Assembly: GCA_020722685.1 (NCBI GenBank)
Contig: DYKH01000136.1
Coordinates: 1 to 13,510, forward strand
Reading direction: 5' to 3'
From: Caldithrix sp.
Lineage (GTDB): Bacteria > KSB1 > UBA2214 > DYKH01
Length of the DNA stretch: 13,510 nucleotides
This document shows, in pieces, positions 1-8,202 of the stretch; positions within the stretch are counted from its first letter, which is position 1; each line of letters opens with the position of its first letter. Position numbers and translations under genes: made by a program. The notes under the pieces are model-generated. The model worked only from the letters and a program-made list of their open reading frames with translations, had not been told where the DNA came from and made no database searches.

Positions 1-58
1 TTAGTCGTCCGAGACAAAACTCGTCATCGGGCCAAGGCGCATCCGCGCGGTTGGTCAT
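1..58 (-). CDS. Partial gene at left edge, 5' end only
   Basis: An open frame starts with ATG at 58-56 and stays open to the window edge, giving 19 codons beginning MTNRADAPWPDDEF. Its ATG overlaps the TGA stop of the upstream zinc-finger-like gene in an ATGA arrangement, typical of translationally coupled operon genes. That overlap is the main reason to believe it. No family can be recognised from so short a piece. Confidence 0.4.
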   Translation of the reverse strand, partial: MTNRADAPWPDDEFCLGRL

Positions 59-354
59 GGTTCCGGATCGTAGGTCACCCCCTCTGGCAGATGCAAAAAA
101 TCCTTGCGCATTTGGTCATACACGTCGCGTGTGTAAAGCACAGTTGTCTGGGTAGTGTGATCAATCTGCGGACACTCTTTCGCTGGGCGTCCGGCTGTCT
201 GGCTTTTTGCTTCACTCCGCAGATGTTTCTCGAATTCCCCTTGGTGCAAAAAGACACTGTTGCAGGCACGACAACGGTACTGGGTGCCGGTGAACTGCTC
301 GATGGCGAAGGGCACGCCCTGGTATTTGCGAAAGCGGGCTTTGATCTTTGGCAT
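55..354 (-). CDS. Small zinc-finger-like protein of unknown function (99 aa)
   Basis: The protein is basic at its N-terminus (MPKIKARFRKYQG). It carries a C2H2-like half-finger: Cys28-x2-Cys31, hydrophobic and aromatic residues, then His44, in the RCRACNSVFLHQGEFEKHL region. The usual second His is absent 3-5 residues later, but Cys61 and His66 follow and could complete a metal site. I chose ATG 354 because GGAAGAG lies 6 nt upstream. Upstream in-frame GTG/ATG codons (387, 384) have no such site. It is the last complete gene of the minus-strand run, 50 nt after lptB, and overlaps the next gene by ATGA. A DNA- or RNA-binding or adaptor role is only a guess from the finger. I do not recognise the family. 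Confidence 0.6.
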   Translation of the reverse strand: MPKIKARFRKYQGVPFAIEQFTGTQYRCRACNSVFLHQGEFEKHLRSEAKSQTAGRPAKECPQIDHTTQTTVLYTRDVYDQMRKDFLHLPEGVTYDPEP

Positions 355-360
355 TGATGA

Positions 361-367
361 CTCTTCC
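361..367 (-). promoter_or_regulatory. Ribosome binding site deciding the start at 354
   Basis: GGAAGAG on the minus strand lies 6 nt before ATG 354-352. It favours the 99-aa form of the zinc-finger-like protein over an extended form starting at 384 or 387. Confidence 0.5.
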
Positions 368-404
368 AATTTCACTCGTTTCATCACATTGCTGTGTTGA
401 CTTT

Positions 405-1214
405 TCAGCGCTGTAATGAAAACTTTTCACCCAGAAAAATCTCACGCGCCTTTTCATCGCCGGCAATGGTGAGCGAATCTCCTTCGATCAGAATTGTGCC
501 GTCGTAGATGATATAGGCGCGGTCGGTAATCGCCAGCGTCTCGTGCACGTTGTGATCGGTGATCAGCACGCCGATGTTTTTCTGCTTCAGCCTCGCCACG
601 ATGTTTTGGATGTCCTCAACCGCAATCGGATCGATGCCGGCAAACGGCTCATCGAGCAGCATAAACGTGGGATTACGGACCAAGGCACGCGTCACTTCCA
701 CGCGCCGACGCTCGCCGCCGGAGAGTTGATGGGCTTTGCTCTTACGAATCGGAGTGAGATTCAGCTCTTGGAGCAGTTGTTCGAGTCGCTCTCGGCGCCG
801 GCGTCGATCCAAGGGCAGCGTTTCCAGAATAGATAGCAGATTCTCTTCAACCGTGAGGCCGCGAAAGACGGAGGACTCTTGCGGCAGGTAGGATATGCCC
901 AGTCGCGCACGTTGGTACATCGGCCAGTTAGTAATGATTTGGTCGTCAAAGATCACATCGCCACTGGCAGCGCGAACCTGACCGGTGAGCAGATGAAAAG
1001 TGGTCGTCTTGCCGGCGCCATTGGGGCCGAGCAGGCCGACGATCTCACCTTGTCGCACTGACAGACTGACGTCATTGACCACGCTGCGGCCGCCATATTT
1101 TTTCGACAGTCCTTCGCCGCGCAGGGTGTGCCCATACCTTCCATCACCCCCAACCAGCGCAGGCTGAACCTTACTTTTCACCGCGGGCGGTCGCAGCAAT
1201 GTTTTCAAGGACAT
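405..1214 (-). CDS. lptB: LPS export ABC transporter ATP-binding protein LptB
   Basis: This is the cytoplasmic ATPase that, with LptF/LptG, drives lipopolysaccharide extraction from the inner membrane. The 269-aa product has Walker A GPNGAGKTT (63-71), Q-loop Gln112 in YLPQESSVF, signature LSGGERRR (164-171), Walker B LLDEP with catalytic Glu189, D-loop GIDP, and switch His221 in ITDHNVHE. The LPQESSVFR and FAGIDPIAV stretches are typical of LptB rather than LivF/LivG, which are the main alternatives. LptB proteins are usually about 240 aa. Here about 30 extra N-terminal residues come from ATG 1214, so the start overlaps the upstream gene by 44 nt. No strong ribosome site is visible there. 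GTG at 1181 is an alternative start. The gene lies downstream of eno and a small helical protein on the same strand. Confidence 0.93.
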   Translation of the reverse strand: MSLKTLLRPPAVKSKVQPALVGGDGRYGHTLRGEGLSKKYGGRSVVNDVSLSVRQGEIVGLLGPNGAGKTTTFHLLTGQVRAASGDVIFDDQIITNWPMYQRARLGISYLPQESSVFRGLTVEENLLSILETLPLDRRRRRERLEQLLQELNLTPIRKSKAHQLSGGERRRVEVTRALVRNPTFMLLDEPFAGIDPIAVEDIQNIVARLKQKNIGVLITDHNVHETLAITDRAYIIYDGTILIEGDSLTIAGDEKAREIFLGEKFSLQR

Positions 1215-1608
1215 CGATTACAGCCTGAATTTGTTCATCTAAAATGGGCTTGGTGGCTTCCGGTACTTCTCCGTAACCACGCATTGGCTCGGATTTGCAA
1301 TCCTCCAAAATTTCCCACAAGCTCGAGACACCCACTTGAATCGCCCACGACGGGTCGCGTTGCTTTTGCATAGGAATGTCAAACAGTCTGCAAAAAGCCT
1401 GTAACTGATGCCTGGCAGAATTGATTCTTCTGGTGAGCTGTTGTGCGCGTTCCGCATCAATCTGCGGCTGAGCAGAGTGAGCATCGTCGGCAATGAGCCG
1501 GACAAACTCATCCAAAGCCCGCTGCACGCTCTGCATGGCAGCGGCAAGGGCGCGGCGGTGATTGGCATTGATTGCTACACCGTTCATATTCGAGGATGAT
1601 GGATTCAT
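1171..1608 (-). CDS. Small alpha-helical hypothetical protein (145 aa)
   Basis: The frame is open much further upstream, but that part runs inside enolase. The first start outside eno is ATG 1608 (MNPSSSNMNGVAINAN), 38 nt after the enolase stop, with a GGAAAG just before it at unusually short spacing. ATG 1587 is an alternative. The product looks mostly helical, with long amphipathic stretches rich in Ala, Gln, Arg and Glu (about residues 15-75) and a C-terminal helix (about 110-140). It has a DPSWAIQVGVSSLWEIL segment in between. There is no signal peptide, membrane segment or catalytic motif. Its end overlaps the LptB start, suggesting coupling. I do not recognise a family. Confidence 0.65.
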   Translation of the reverse strand: MNPSSSNMNGVAINANHRRALAAAMQSVQRALDEFVRLIADDAHSAQPQIDAERAQQLTRRINSARHQLQAFCRLFDIPMQKQRDPSWAIQVGVSSLWEILEDCKSEPMRGYGEVPEATKPILDEQIQAVIDVLENIAATARGEK

Positions 1609-1646
1609 GCTTTCCAAGAAACGTTTGCAGTTGAGACGGAAATGAG

Positions 1647-2963
<1,317 letters not shown>

Positions 2964-3653
2964 TCATTTTTGCTTTGTTAGAACGACTCTCAGTGCATCA
3001 ACAATCTTGTTCTCCAGCGGCGCTTTCTCCAATCGCGCAATAGTGGCGGAGACGTCATACGAAACCCTTTTCAAGGTCAGTTGATCATCTCGCCAGAGGG
3101 CGTAGCAAGCCTCACCGCCGTGATCTCGCGCCAAACCGACGCTGCCCGGATTGCAGAATATTTTGCCTTTGACTTCGCGTAAGAACGGCAGATGAGTATG
3201 GCCGAGAAGGATCACGTCGGCGTCAATACGCGCACAGGCTGCGATCACTTCATCAGCATTCAGGTAGCGGCTTAGCTCGCCGTTGGGTGACGCATGCGCC
3301 AGCCAGAAGCGTTTGCCATCAGCGACAGTGCTCTGGATGATCGGCATGCGACGCAGGAAATGGAGATCATTCTCTGCCATCAGTGTTCGATGCCATTGCC
3401 GAGTTGCCACTGACATCGCATGAAAATCGCCTCGACAGCCGCAATCTACGTCATAAGCAAGCGCGTGATCGTGATTGCCGCGTACGTAAAAGTCGGCATT
3501 TCGGCTGACAAAGTCGAGACAAGACTTTGGCTCCGGGCCGTAGTCGACCACGTCGCCAAGAAAAAACAGCGCATCCCAATTTGACTCGGCTGTTAGCACA
3601 GCCTCAAGCGCTGGAAGGTTGCCATGAATGTCCGAAAGAATTAGGATTTTCAC
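2964..3653 (-). CDS. YfcE/MJ0936-type metallophosphoesterase
   Basis: This is a calcineurin-like phosphoesterase of the small single-domain (Metallophos_2) group, which binds two metals and hydrolyses phosphodiesters or phosphomonoesters; the substrate is unknown. Visible metal-binding blocks are SDIHGN (7-12), LGDVVDYGP (32-40), RGNHD (58-62), a histidine in LAHASPNG, GHTH in LLGHTHLPF, and the family-typical NPGSVG near the C-terminus. Length 229 aa is normal and there is no signal peptide, so it is cytoplasmic. The start is GTG at 3653, giving MKILILSDIHGN, which aligns with the family's usual N-terminus. It is followed 24 nt later by eno. Several Cys residues around 45-90 are not part of the catalytic set. 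Confidence 0.92.
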   Translation of the reverse strand: MKILILSDIHGNLPALEAVLTAESNWDALFFLGDVVDYGPEPKSCLDFVSRNADFYVRGNHDHALAYDVDCGCRGDFHAMSVATRQWHRTLMAENDLHFLRRMPIIQSTVADGKRFWLAHASPNGELSRYLNADEVIAACARIDADVILLGHTHLPFLREVKGKIFCNPGSVGLARDHGGEACYALWRDDQLTLKRVSYDVSATIARLEKAPLENKIVDALRVVLTKQK

Positions 3654-3748
3654 ACTAAGCGCAGCCCTTTCATCATCGAGTTCTGATGCACACTTTCTTC
3701 AGTGGAGGCAGACATGCTTCCGGGAAATACGGGCTTTGGTAAGCAAGG

Positions 3749-4135
3749 CTAGAATAGCTTCCCGCCATGCTTAAAGGCCCTGCCATTGTTGAATTGCATT
3801 TTGGCAACGATTGCCTCCTCGACATGGAGATTCTTAGCAGCCGACAAATCCATGATGCGGATGATGCAGTCTGCAAGCTCTGCTTCCAATGCGGAAAATT
3901 GCGGAATCTTGTCATCCTGCGGATTGCCGTGTCTTGCCGCCTCAAGGGCCTCTGAAAGCTCAGAATGCATTAGAGCGATCATTTCACCCAGATTCCGTTC
4001 ACAATCCCACCAGCCCTTTTCTTTTGCGGTTTCATGTACGAGGCTGGAAACGCGATTAAAAGCAGAAACAAACTCGGCTGCTAATTCACTACCGCACATA
4101 GCCGAGGGAGTTGCACATTCTTGACAATCGCTCAT
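3749..4135 (-). CDS. MazG-like nucleotide pyrophosphohydrolase
   Basis: This is an all-alpha NTP pyrophosphatase-type protein of 128 aa with one MazG domain. The Mg2+-binding pattern is clear: Glu59-x2-Glu62 in HSELSEALE and Glu86-x2-Asp89 in EAELADCIIR. The family-typical tail K..FN.GRAFKHGGKLF is also present. Such enzymes hydrolyse (d)NTPs to NMP plus PPi, often as house-cleaning; the substrate here is unknown. Odd is the N-terminal tail with Cys4, Cys7 and Cys14 (SDCQECA..AMCG), which could be a metal-binding or redox extension. AAGGTG lies 6 nt before ATG 4135, supporting that start. It follows the antiporter by 48 nt on the same strand. Confidence 0.88.
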   Translation of the reverse strand: MSDCQECATPSAMCGSELAAEFVSAFNRVSSLVHETAKEKGWWDCERNLGEMIALMHSELSEALEAARHGNPQDDKIPQFSALEAELADCIIRIMDLSAAKNLHVEEAIVAKMQFNNGRAFKHGGKLF

Positions 4136-4183
4136 TATGCACCTTAATTTTTCGCATATTTCGACTGAGAATAGACGCTAAAA

Positions 4184-5389
4184 TTATCCTTCATCACTCA
4201 ATCCACCTTCCCGTGATTTTATTTTGATCAGTTTTTCCGGCTTTGGTAAAAGATGTCGGGGTAAAAAAGCCATCCCGGCGATGAGCGTCGGAATGACAGC
4301 GCTGGCGATAACCACAGCTACGAGAAAGGAGTATTGCGCTTGCGTTATGATACCATGACTAAAACCATACAATGCTGAAATGGTGCCAAATGTCAATCCT
4401 GTGGACATCAGCAGAGTATAGTACCATCGTTCATCGCGTTGGCGACGGAACAATCTGATGAATGGGTAAAGGCCAAAAATTTTCGACAGTACTTTTCCCG
4501 CCAGCAAAATTAGAAAAATGAATGGCGCTGAAATCAGAGCCGGTAGAGAAACGAGCGTTCCGGCTCGCAGAAAGTAGAATGGCGTAAGAAATCCTACAGT
4601 CAAAGTCCGCAAGCGCCGAATCCAGAAAGTATCGCGCGCCGCACTTTCGGCCAAAACCATACCCACAATATACGCCGGAAGCACTGCTTCACTCCCGGAC
4701 CATAGTGCCAAAACGCCTAATCCAAAGAGGACAAGCATGACCCACTTGGTTCTAATCGCGGCGGTACGGTTTGCATAAATACGGGTAATGAAATGGGTGA
4801 CGGCCGGCAGAAGCGCCAGCACAGCCGCGCTCACGATGACAAAGACGATGGTCTTGTAGGTGAATGGGGCAAACAGCAATCCGAGAGCTATGACGGTTCC
4901 CAGGTCATTGACAAAACATGCTCCTAAAATGCCCTTGCCGAACTGGGTCGTATTGAGGCCGGTCTCCAACATGACGGCATAGACAACTGCCATCGAGGTA
5001 GTGGAGAGGGCAACGCCTGCCAGCAAGCTGGCATGCAGGCTCCAGCCCAGCGCATAGTAGGCGAGAGCCGCGCAGCCTAAAAATGGTGCTAAGAAACCAA
5101 CCAGACCAACAACAGTGACCTCTTTCAATTTCTTTCGCATCACAACTGGGTCGAGCTCTGCGCCGGCCAAAAATGTGAGCAGGACAGCTCCGGAAGAGGC
5201 CAGAAAACGAAGCCATTCCTGGCTGGATCCCAAAGCTTCAGCTTTGCCAAGTGATGCTGCCAAGGCCGCGGCAGTTACGCCCACACAGATTTCCACCAAT
5301 GCAATGGATATACGCAGGTGAAAAGCCACGACTGCCGAAACAACAGCCAGTCCGAGCCACAAGGAAGCGATTAAGAATGTTTGCTCCAA
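4184..5389 (-). CDS. CPA2-type cation/proton antiporter
   Basis: This is an integral membrane antiporter of the Na+/H+ (Kef/NapA) superfamily, 401 aa with about 12 hydrophobic segments and no C-terminal RCK/TrkA-N domain. Family marks include LTFLAGAELDP (71-81), GVALSTTSMAVV (125-136, the unwound TM4 region) and Asn161-Asp162 in FVNDLGTVIAL, where CPA2 members often have Asp-Asp. An Asn-Asp pair is typical of electroneutral exchangers; the transported ion cannot be read from sequence. I place the start at TTG 5389 because AAGGAG stands 7 nt upstream and translation then begins right before the first membrane segment. The in-frame ATG at 5440 would add 17 polar residues and has no good ribosome site. 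It lies 135 nt after the second DUF6062-like gene. Confidence 0.88.
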   Translation of the reverse strand: MEQTFLIASLWLGLAVVSAVVAFHLRISIALVEICVGVTAAALAASLGKAEALGSSQEWLRFLASSGAVLLTFLAGAELDPVVMRKKLKEVTVVGLVGFLAPFLGCAALAYYALGWSLHASLLAGVALSTTSMAVVYAVMLETGLNTTQFGKGILGACFVNDLGTVIALGLLFAPFTYKTIVFVIVSAAVLALLPAVTHFITRIYANRTAAIRTKWVMLVLFGLGVLALWSGSEAVLPAYIVGMVLAESAARDTFWIRRLRTLTVGFLTPFYFLRAGTLVSLPALISAPFIFLILLAGKVLSKIFGLYPFIRLFRRQRDERWYYTLLMSTGLTFGTISALYGFSHGIITQAQYSFLVAVVIASAVIPTLIAGMAFLPRHLLPKPEKLIKIKSREGGLSDEG

Positions 5390-5396
5390 ATAATAT

Positions 5397-5402
5397 CTCC
5401 TT
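5397..5402 (-). promoter_or_regulatory. Ribosome binding site deciding a TTG start
   Basis: AAGGAG on the minus strand is followed by 7 nt and TTG 5389-5387. This is the strongest ribosome site near the antiporter and argues for a TTG start inside the longer ATG-initiated frame. Confidence 0.7.
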
Positions 5403-5423
5403 TTCGAGGTTTTATAGTTAAAA

Positions 5424-5478
5424 TCGTCAGCAGCCACCATGGCTGATACCGGCGGACTCCATCATTGAGTGACCTACC
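5424..5478 (-). promoter_or_regulatory. Structured leader before the antiporter gene (unassigned)
   Basis: On the minus strand this interval reads GATGGAGTCCGCC, then about 5 nt, then a CAGCC-atggt-GGCTG hairpin, then CTGACGA. The order resembles the fluoride aptamer upstream at 8944-9001. However, the 5' strand of the first helix and the ACTCC pseudoknot partner are missing. It may be unrelated structure or a decayed or different element. Confidence 0.25.
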
Positions 5479-5524
5479 TGTTTGCCATGAACAGGATGTG
5501 CCGTTTTCTTCAGCAGTACCTGAT

Positions 5525-6169
5525 TCAGGTCAATTGCCCGACAAAGAGCATTACTGCCCGCTTCCACGAGTCTGCCTCTTCAGGCGAAAGACCTTCCTCT
5601 TGAAAGCGGTAATCCTGCTTACGGATAAATTCGGACAACTCGCGGTAAAGCTTTTCCATTTTTGTCTGCTGAATTTCCAAAAATTGCTTTTGATAGGATT
5701 TATCCCTAAGCTGCTCTAAAATTCGCGCACAATGCGATAAGCACAGCGGCGCCGCAGTTTGAAGTGCGGCCTGAAAGTCCCGATCGCGAAAATAGCTATG
5801 GAAAAGATAGGCAGCCCGCTTTTCTACGTCCTGCACAAGTCTGCAAGCAGGACATGGCGACTCCGCTTTTATGAGAGTCTCTTTCCGTGTAGGGAAATCT
5901 GCCATAAGGGTGTGTAGCAAGTCTTGATAAATAAGACCAACACCCAAAGCATCGCCGACCTTGATAAAGCAGGCGGCATGCGCTGGGCAAAAACCGAGCG
6001 AACGACGCAAATCGCTTCGCACCTCGGGATCGTTGACATGTTCGTAAAGAAGGCTGTCCAGATAACGATAAATTGCTTTGTCAATCCAACTGCACAGAGG
6101 GCAGCCTTTCTCCCTAAAGCAATCGAGCAAGTTGTAATAACTCGTGAACTTTTCCGGGTGCTTGGTCAT
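5525..6169 (-). CDS. DUF6062-like Cys/His protein, copy A
   Basis: This is a 214-aa cytoplasmic-looking protein built as two similar modules. Module 1 has Cys23-x2-Cys26 (CPLC) and Cys61-x2-His64 (CPAH). Module 2 has Cys106-x2-Cys109 (CPAC) and Cys143-x2-His146 (CLSH). Gaps between the half-sites are 34 and 33 residues, and each set could hold one Zn2+. The GFCPAHAACFIKVGDALGVGLIY stretch resembles what I recall of DUF6062 proteins, whose function is unknown. The ATG overlaps the TerC-like stop (ATGA), so the two are coupled. A paralogue with the same spacing is encoded at 8203-8844. The family name is from memory; the motif pattern is seen directly. Confidence 0.85.
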   Translation of the reverse strand: MTKHPEKFTSYYNLLDCFREKGCPLCSWIDKAIYRYLDSLLYEHVNDPEVRSDLRRSLGFCPAHAACFIKVGDALGVGLIYQDLLHTLMADFPTRKETLIKAESPCPACRLVQDVEKRAAYLFHSYFRDRDFQAALQTAAPLCLSHCARILEQLRDKSYQKQFLEIQQTKMEKLYRELSEFIRKQDYRFQEEGLSPEEADSWKRAVMLFVGQLT

Positions 6170-6834
6170 GTTGCCGTACCTGATCTCCGTTTCAGTTGTT
6201 CATAGAAAAGTGACCCGCTTATAATGGCAAGAAGCACTGCAAATGTTTGGATTTCCCCCAAGGCAAATCCCGCGGCACCAACCAACAATTTTGCGCCTAT
6301 GAATAAGATGAGCAGATAGGCCGTCGTGCGCAATATTGGAAAGGTGTTCAGCCAGCGCAAGGAAACGCCTGCTAAAAACCGCATCGCAATAATTGAAATA
6401 CACACGCCGGCAATCACGATCCACGTTTCGCGTGACAATGCGACCGTGGCCAAGATGTTGTCGAGCGAAAACGTAAAGTCGAGCCATTCGACCAGCGCAA
6501 CCGTCGGCCAAAATCCTCGGATGCGGCGTGGCGCCGTGGCGGCATCGGGCGCTTCGGTTTTTGGGTACAAGTGCGAAATGGCGAGAGCAAGCAAGTACGC
6601 TCCACCCAGTAGCTTGAGCGGCCAGAAACCAATCAGCATAGAGGCGGCAAAGATGCTCGCACCGCGCATTGCGTACGCGCCCACTATTCCATACCGCAAT
6701 GCCTTGGCCCGCTGCCTTTTCGGTAGATGTTCAACCATGACGGCCAGGACGAGCGCATTGTCTACCGAGAGTAGGCTATCGACCACGGCCACACTAAGCA
6801 GGGCGAATCCCGCGACAAAGATATTCGACAGCAT
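6166..6834 (-). CDS. TerC-family integral membrane protein
   Basis: This is a 222-aa polytopic membrane protein with about 7 hydrophobic segments. It has the two TerC-type acidic motifs, SLLSVDNAL (Asp25, Asn26) and EWLDFTFSLDN (Glu116, Asp119, Asp125, Asn126). The two Asp-Asn pairs are exactly 100 residues apart, matching the family's internal repeat. TerC relatives such as Alx and YkoY export Mn2+ or help metallate exported proteins; the ion here is unknown. I start at ATG 6834; a TTG one codon earlier is also possible. The stop overlaps the next gene by ATGA. It follows the MFS gene after 140 nt in which I see no clear terminator or promoter. Confidence 0.9.
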   Translation of the reverse strand: MLSNIFVAGFALLSVAVVDSLLSVDNALVLAVMVEHLPKRQRAKALRYGIVGAYAMRGASIFAASMLIGFWPLKLLGGAYLLALAISHLYPKTEAPDAATAPRRIRGFWPTVALVEWLDFTFSLDNILATVALSRETWIVIAGVCISIIAMRFLAGVSLRWLNTFPILRTTAYLLILFIGAKLLVGAAGFALGEIQTFAVLLAIISGSLFYEQLKRRSGTAT

Positions 6835-6974
6835 CAATCTCTAATCCACTTGCCCAACCGGCAAAGATTTGTTTTGCGATGCTACAGTTCAGTCGTCTCT
6901 TTTGCTGGTTCGGTTTTGGAATGACGACAACTTGTGCAATCTCGACGCATAGGCAATGTTAGGCAATAAGGAAG

Positions 6975-8135
6975 TCACTTGCTCTCCCTTCCGACCAATC
7001 TGAATAGTGGAATAGAGGCGAGCTGCGCTGCTACCGAAAAGAGTACGAGCGCCGAGATGGAAACATCGTACAGAACGCCCATCAGCGCACTGCCTAAGAA
7101 CCATGCAAATCCATAGCCAGCATTGAAAATCCCGTATCCGGCGCCACGTTTGTCCAAGGAAACCATTTCTGCCACGGCGGCCCGCATAATCGATTCCTGC
7201 GCACCCATGCCCACACCCCAAAGTACCATTCCTAACAAAGCCCAATAAAAGCCTCCCCAAAACACCAACGGACTAAAAAGTGCAGAAAGCAGGGCGGCCA
7301 CAATCAAAACCAAGAGCCCTCTCCGATCAAAGAGACGACCGAAGAAAAGTGCTGCCAGTGCGTCAGCTCCCATCGCCACGGCATAAAAGGCTGGAATCCA
7401 GATTTTGGGAAACGTGGATGCCTTTTCGAAATGATAGGCGATTAAAGGAAAATCCGCATAACCAGCGGCTACGAATGCCACCGCCACAAGGTAGAGCCAA
7501 AAAACTCGGGGAAGACCTTTAGCTCTTAAGGGAGGCAAAGCTGCTTCCAAATCACGGGGACGCGGATAAAGCAGCCGCGCTGCTACGAGCACACTCAGCG
7601 CTATGCAAGCCGGCACCAGTAGGATAACGAAGCTATTCCGGTAACCGCTCTTGAAATAGAGAACAGCGGAGACGATAAGAGGGCCTAACATGGCGCCAAT
7701 TTGATCCAAGGCCTCGTGCAGGCCAAACCCCCAGCCTCGCCCCATCTCCTTGGTTGCATGGGAGAGCATAGCATCTCGGGCAGGAGTGCGTATTGCTTTC
7801 CCCATGCGCTCTGCAATCATTAAAAAGGCTGCAATTTCCCACTTTCCTGCCAACGCCAATAGGGGAACTGCGGCCAAGTTCAACATGTATCCCAAAAGCG
7901 TAATAGCCCAATATTGGCCGGTTTTGTCGCTGATCAATCCAGAGATTAAACGCAGGCCATAGCCGACCAGCTCGCCAAATCCGGCAATGATGCCCACTGC
8001 TGTTGCACTGGCGCCAAGGAGGGCAAGAAATGGTCCAGTAATACTGCGAGCACCCTCGTAAGTCATATCCGCAAAGAGGCTCACCATACCGAGCAGGACG
8101 ACGAACCTTAACGCTTTCACTCTTGAAACGCTCAT
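6975..8135 (-). CDS. MFS transporter, unknown substrate
   Basis: This is a 386-aa major facilitator with 12 predicted membrane segments. The N-terminal SLFADMTYEGARSITGPFL block belongs to a bacterial MFS subgroup often described as putative drug or small-molecule efflux proteins. A motif-A-like loop GLISDKTGQYW follows TM2, and a second, GRLFDRRG, stands at the pseudo-symmetric position before TM9. Basic and acidic residues in ERMGKAIRTPARDAM are conserved in this subgroup. AGGA lies about 7 nt before ATG 8135. It starts 67 nt after the first DUF6062-like gene, so it should share the riboswitch-controlled transcript. Export of an anion or fluoride complex would be a plausible but unproven role. 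Confidence 0.9.
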   Translation of the reverse strand: MSVSRVKALRFVVLLGMVSLFADMTYEGARSITGPFLALLGASATAVGIIAGFGELVGYGLRLISGLISDKTGQYWAITLLGYMLNLAAVPLLALAGKWEIAAFLMIAERMGKAIRTPARDAMLSHATKEMGRGWGFGLHEALDQIGAMLGPLIVSAVLYFKSGYRNSFVILLVPACIALSVLVAARLLYPRPRDLEAALPPLRAKGLPRVFWLYLVAVAFVAAGYADFPLIAYHFEKASTFPKIWIPAFYAVAMGADALAALFFGRLFDRRGLLVLIVAALLSALFSPLVFWGGFYWALLGMVLWGVGMGAQESIMRAAVAEMVSLDKRGAGYGIFNAGYGFAWFLGSALMGVLYDVSISALVLFSVAAQLASIPLFRLVGRESK

Positions 8136-8202
8136 GACTTTTCCTAAATATGATAGATAGTGCTTTGGTCGGCTTTTATGTTAGACATTATCTGCTCCAT
8201 TC

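Noticed and set aside
5424..5478. A second functional fluoride riboswitch before the antiporter
   Set aside because: The ACTCC strand needed for the pseudoknot and the 5' strand of helix 1 are missing, and no terminator follows. Kept only as a low-confidence structured leader.
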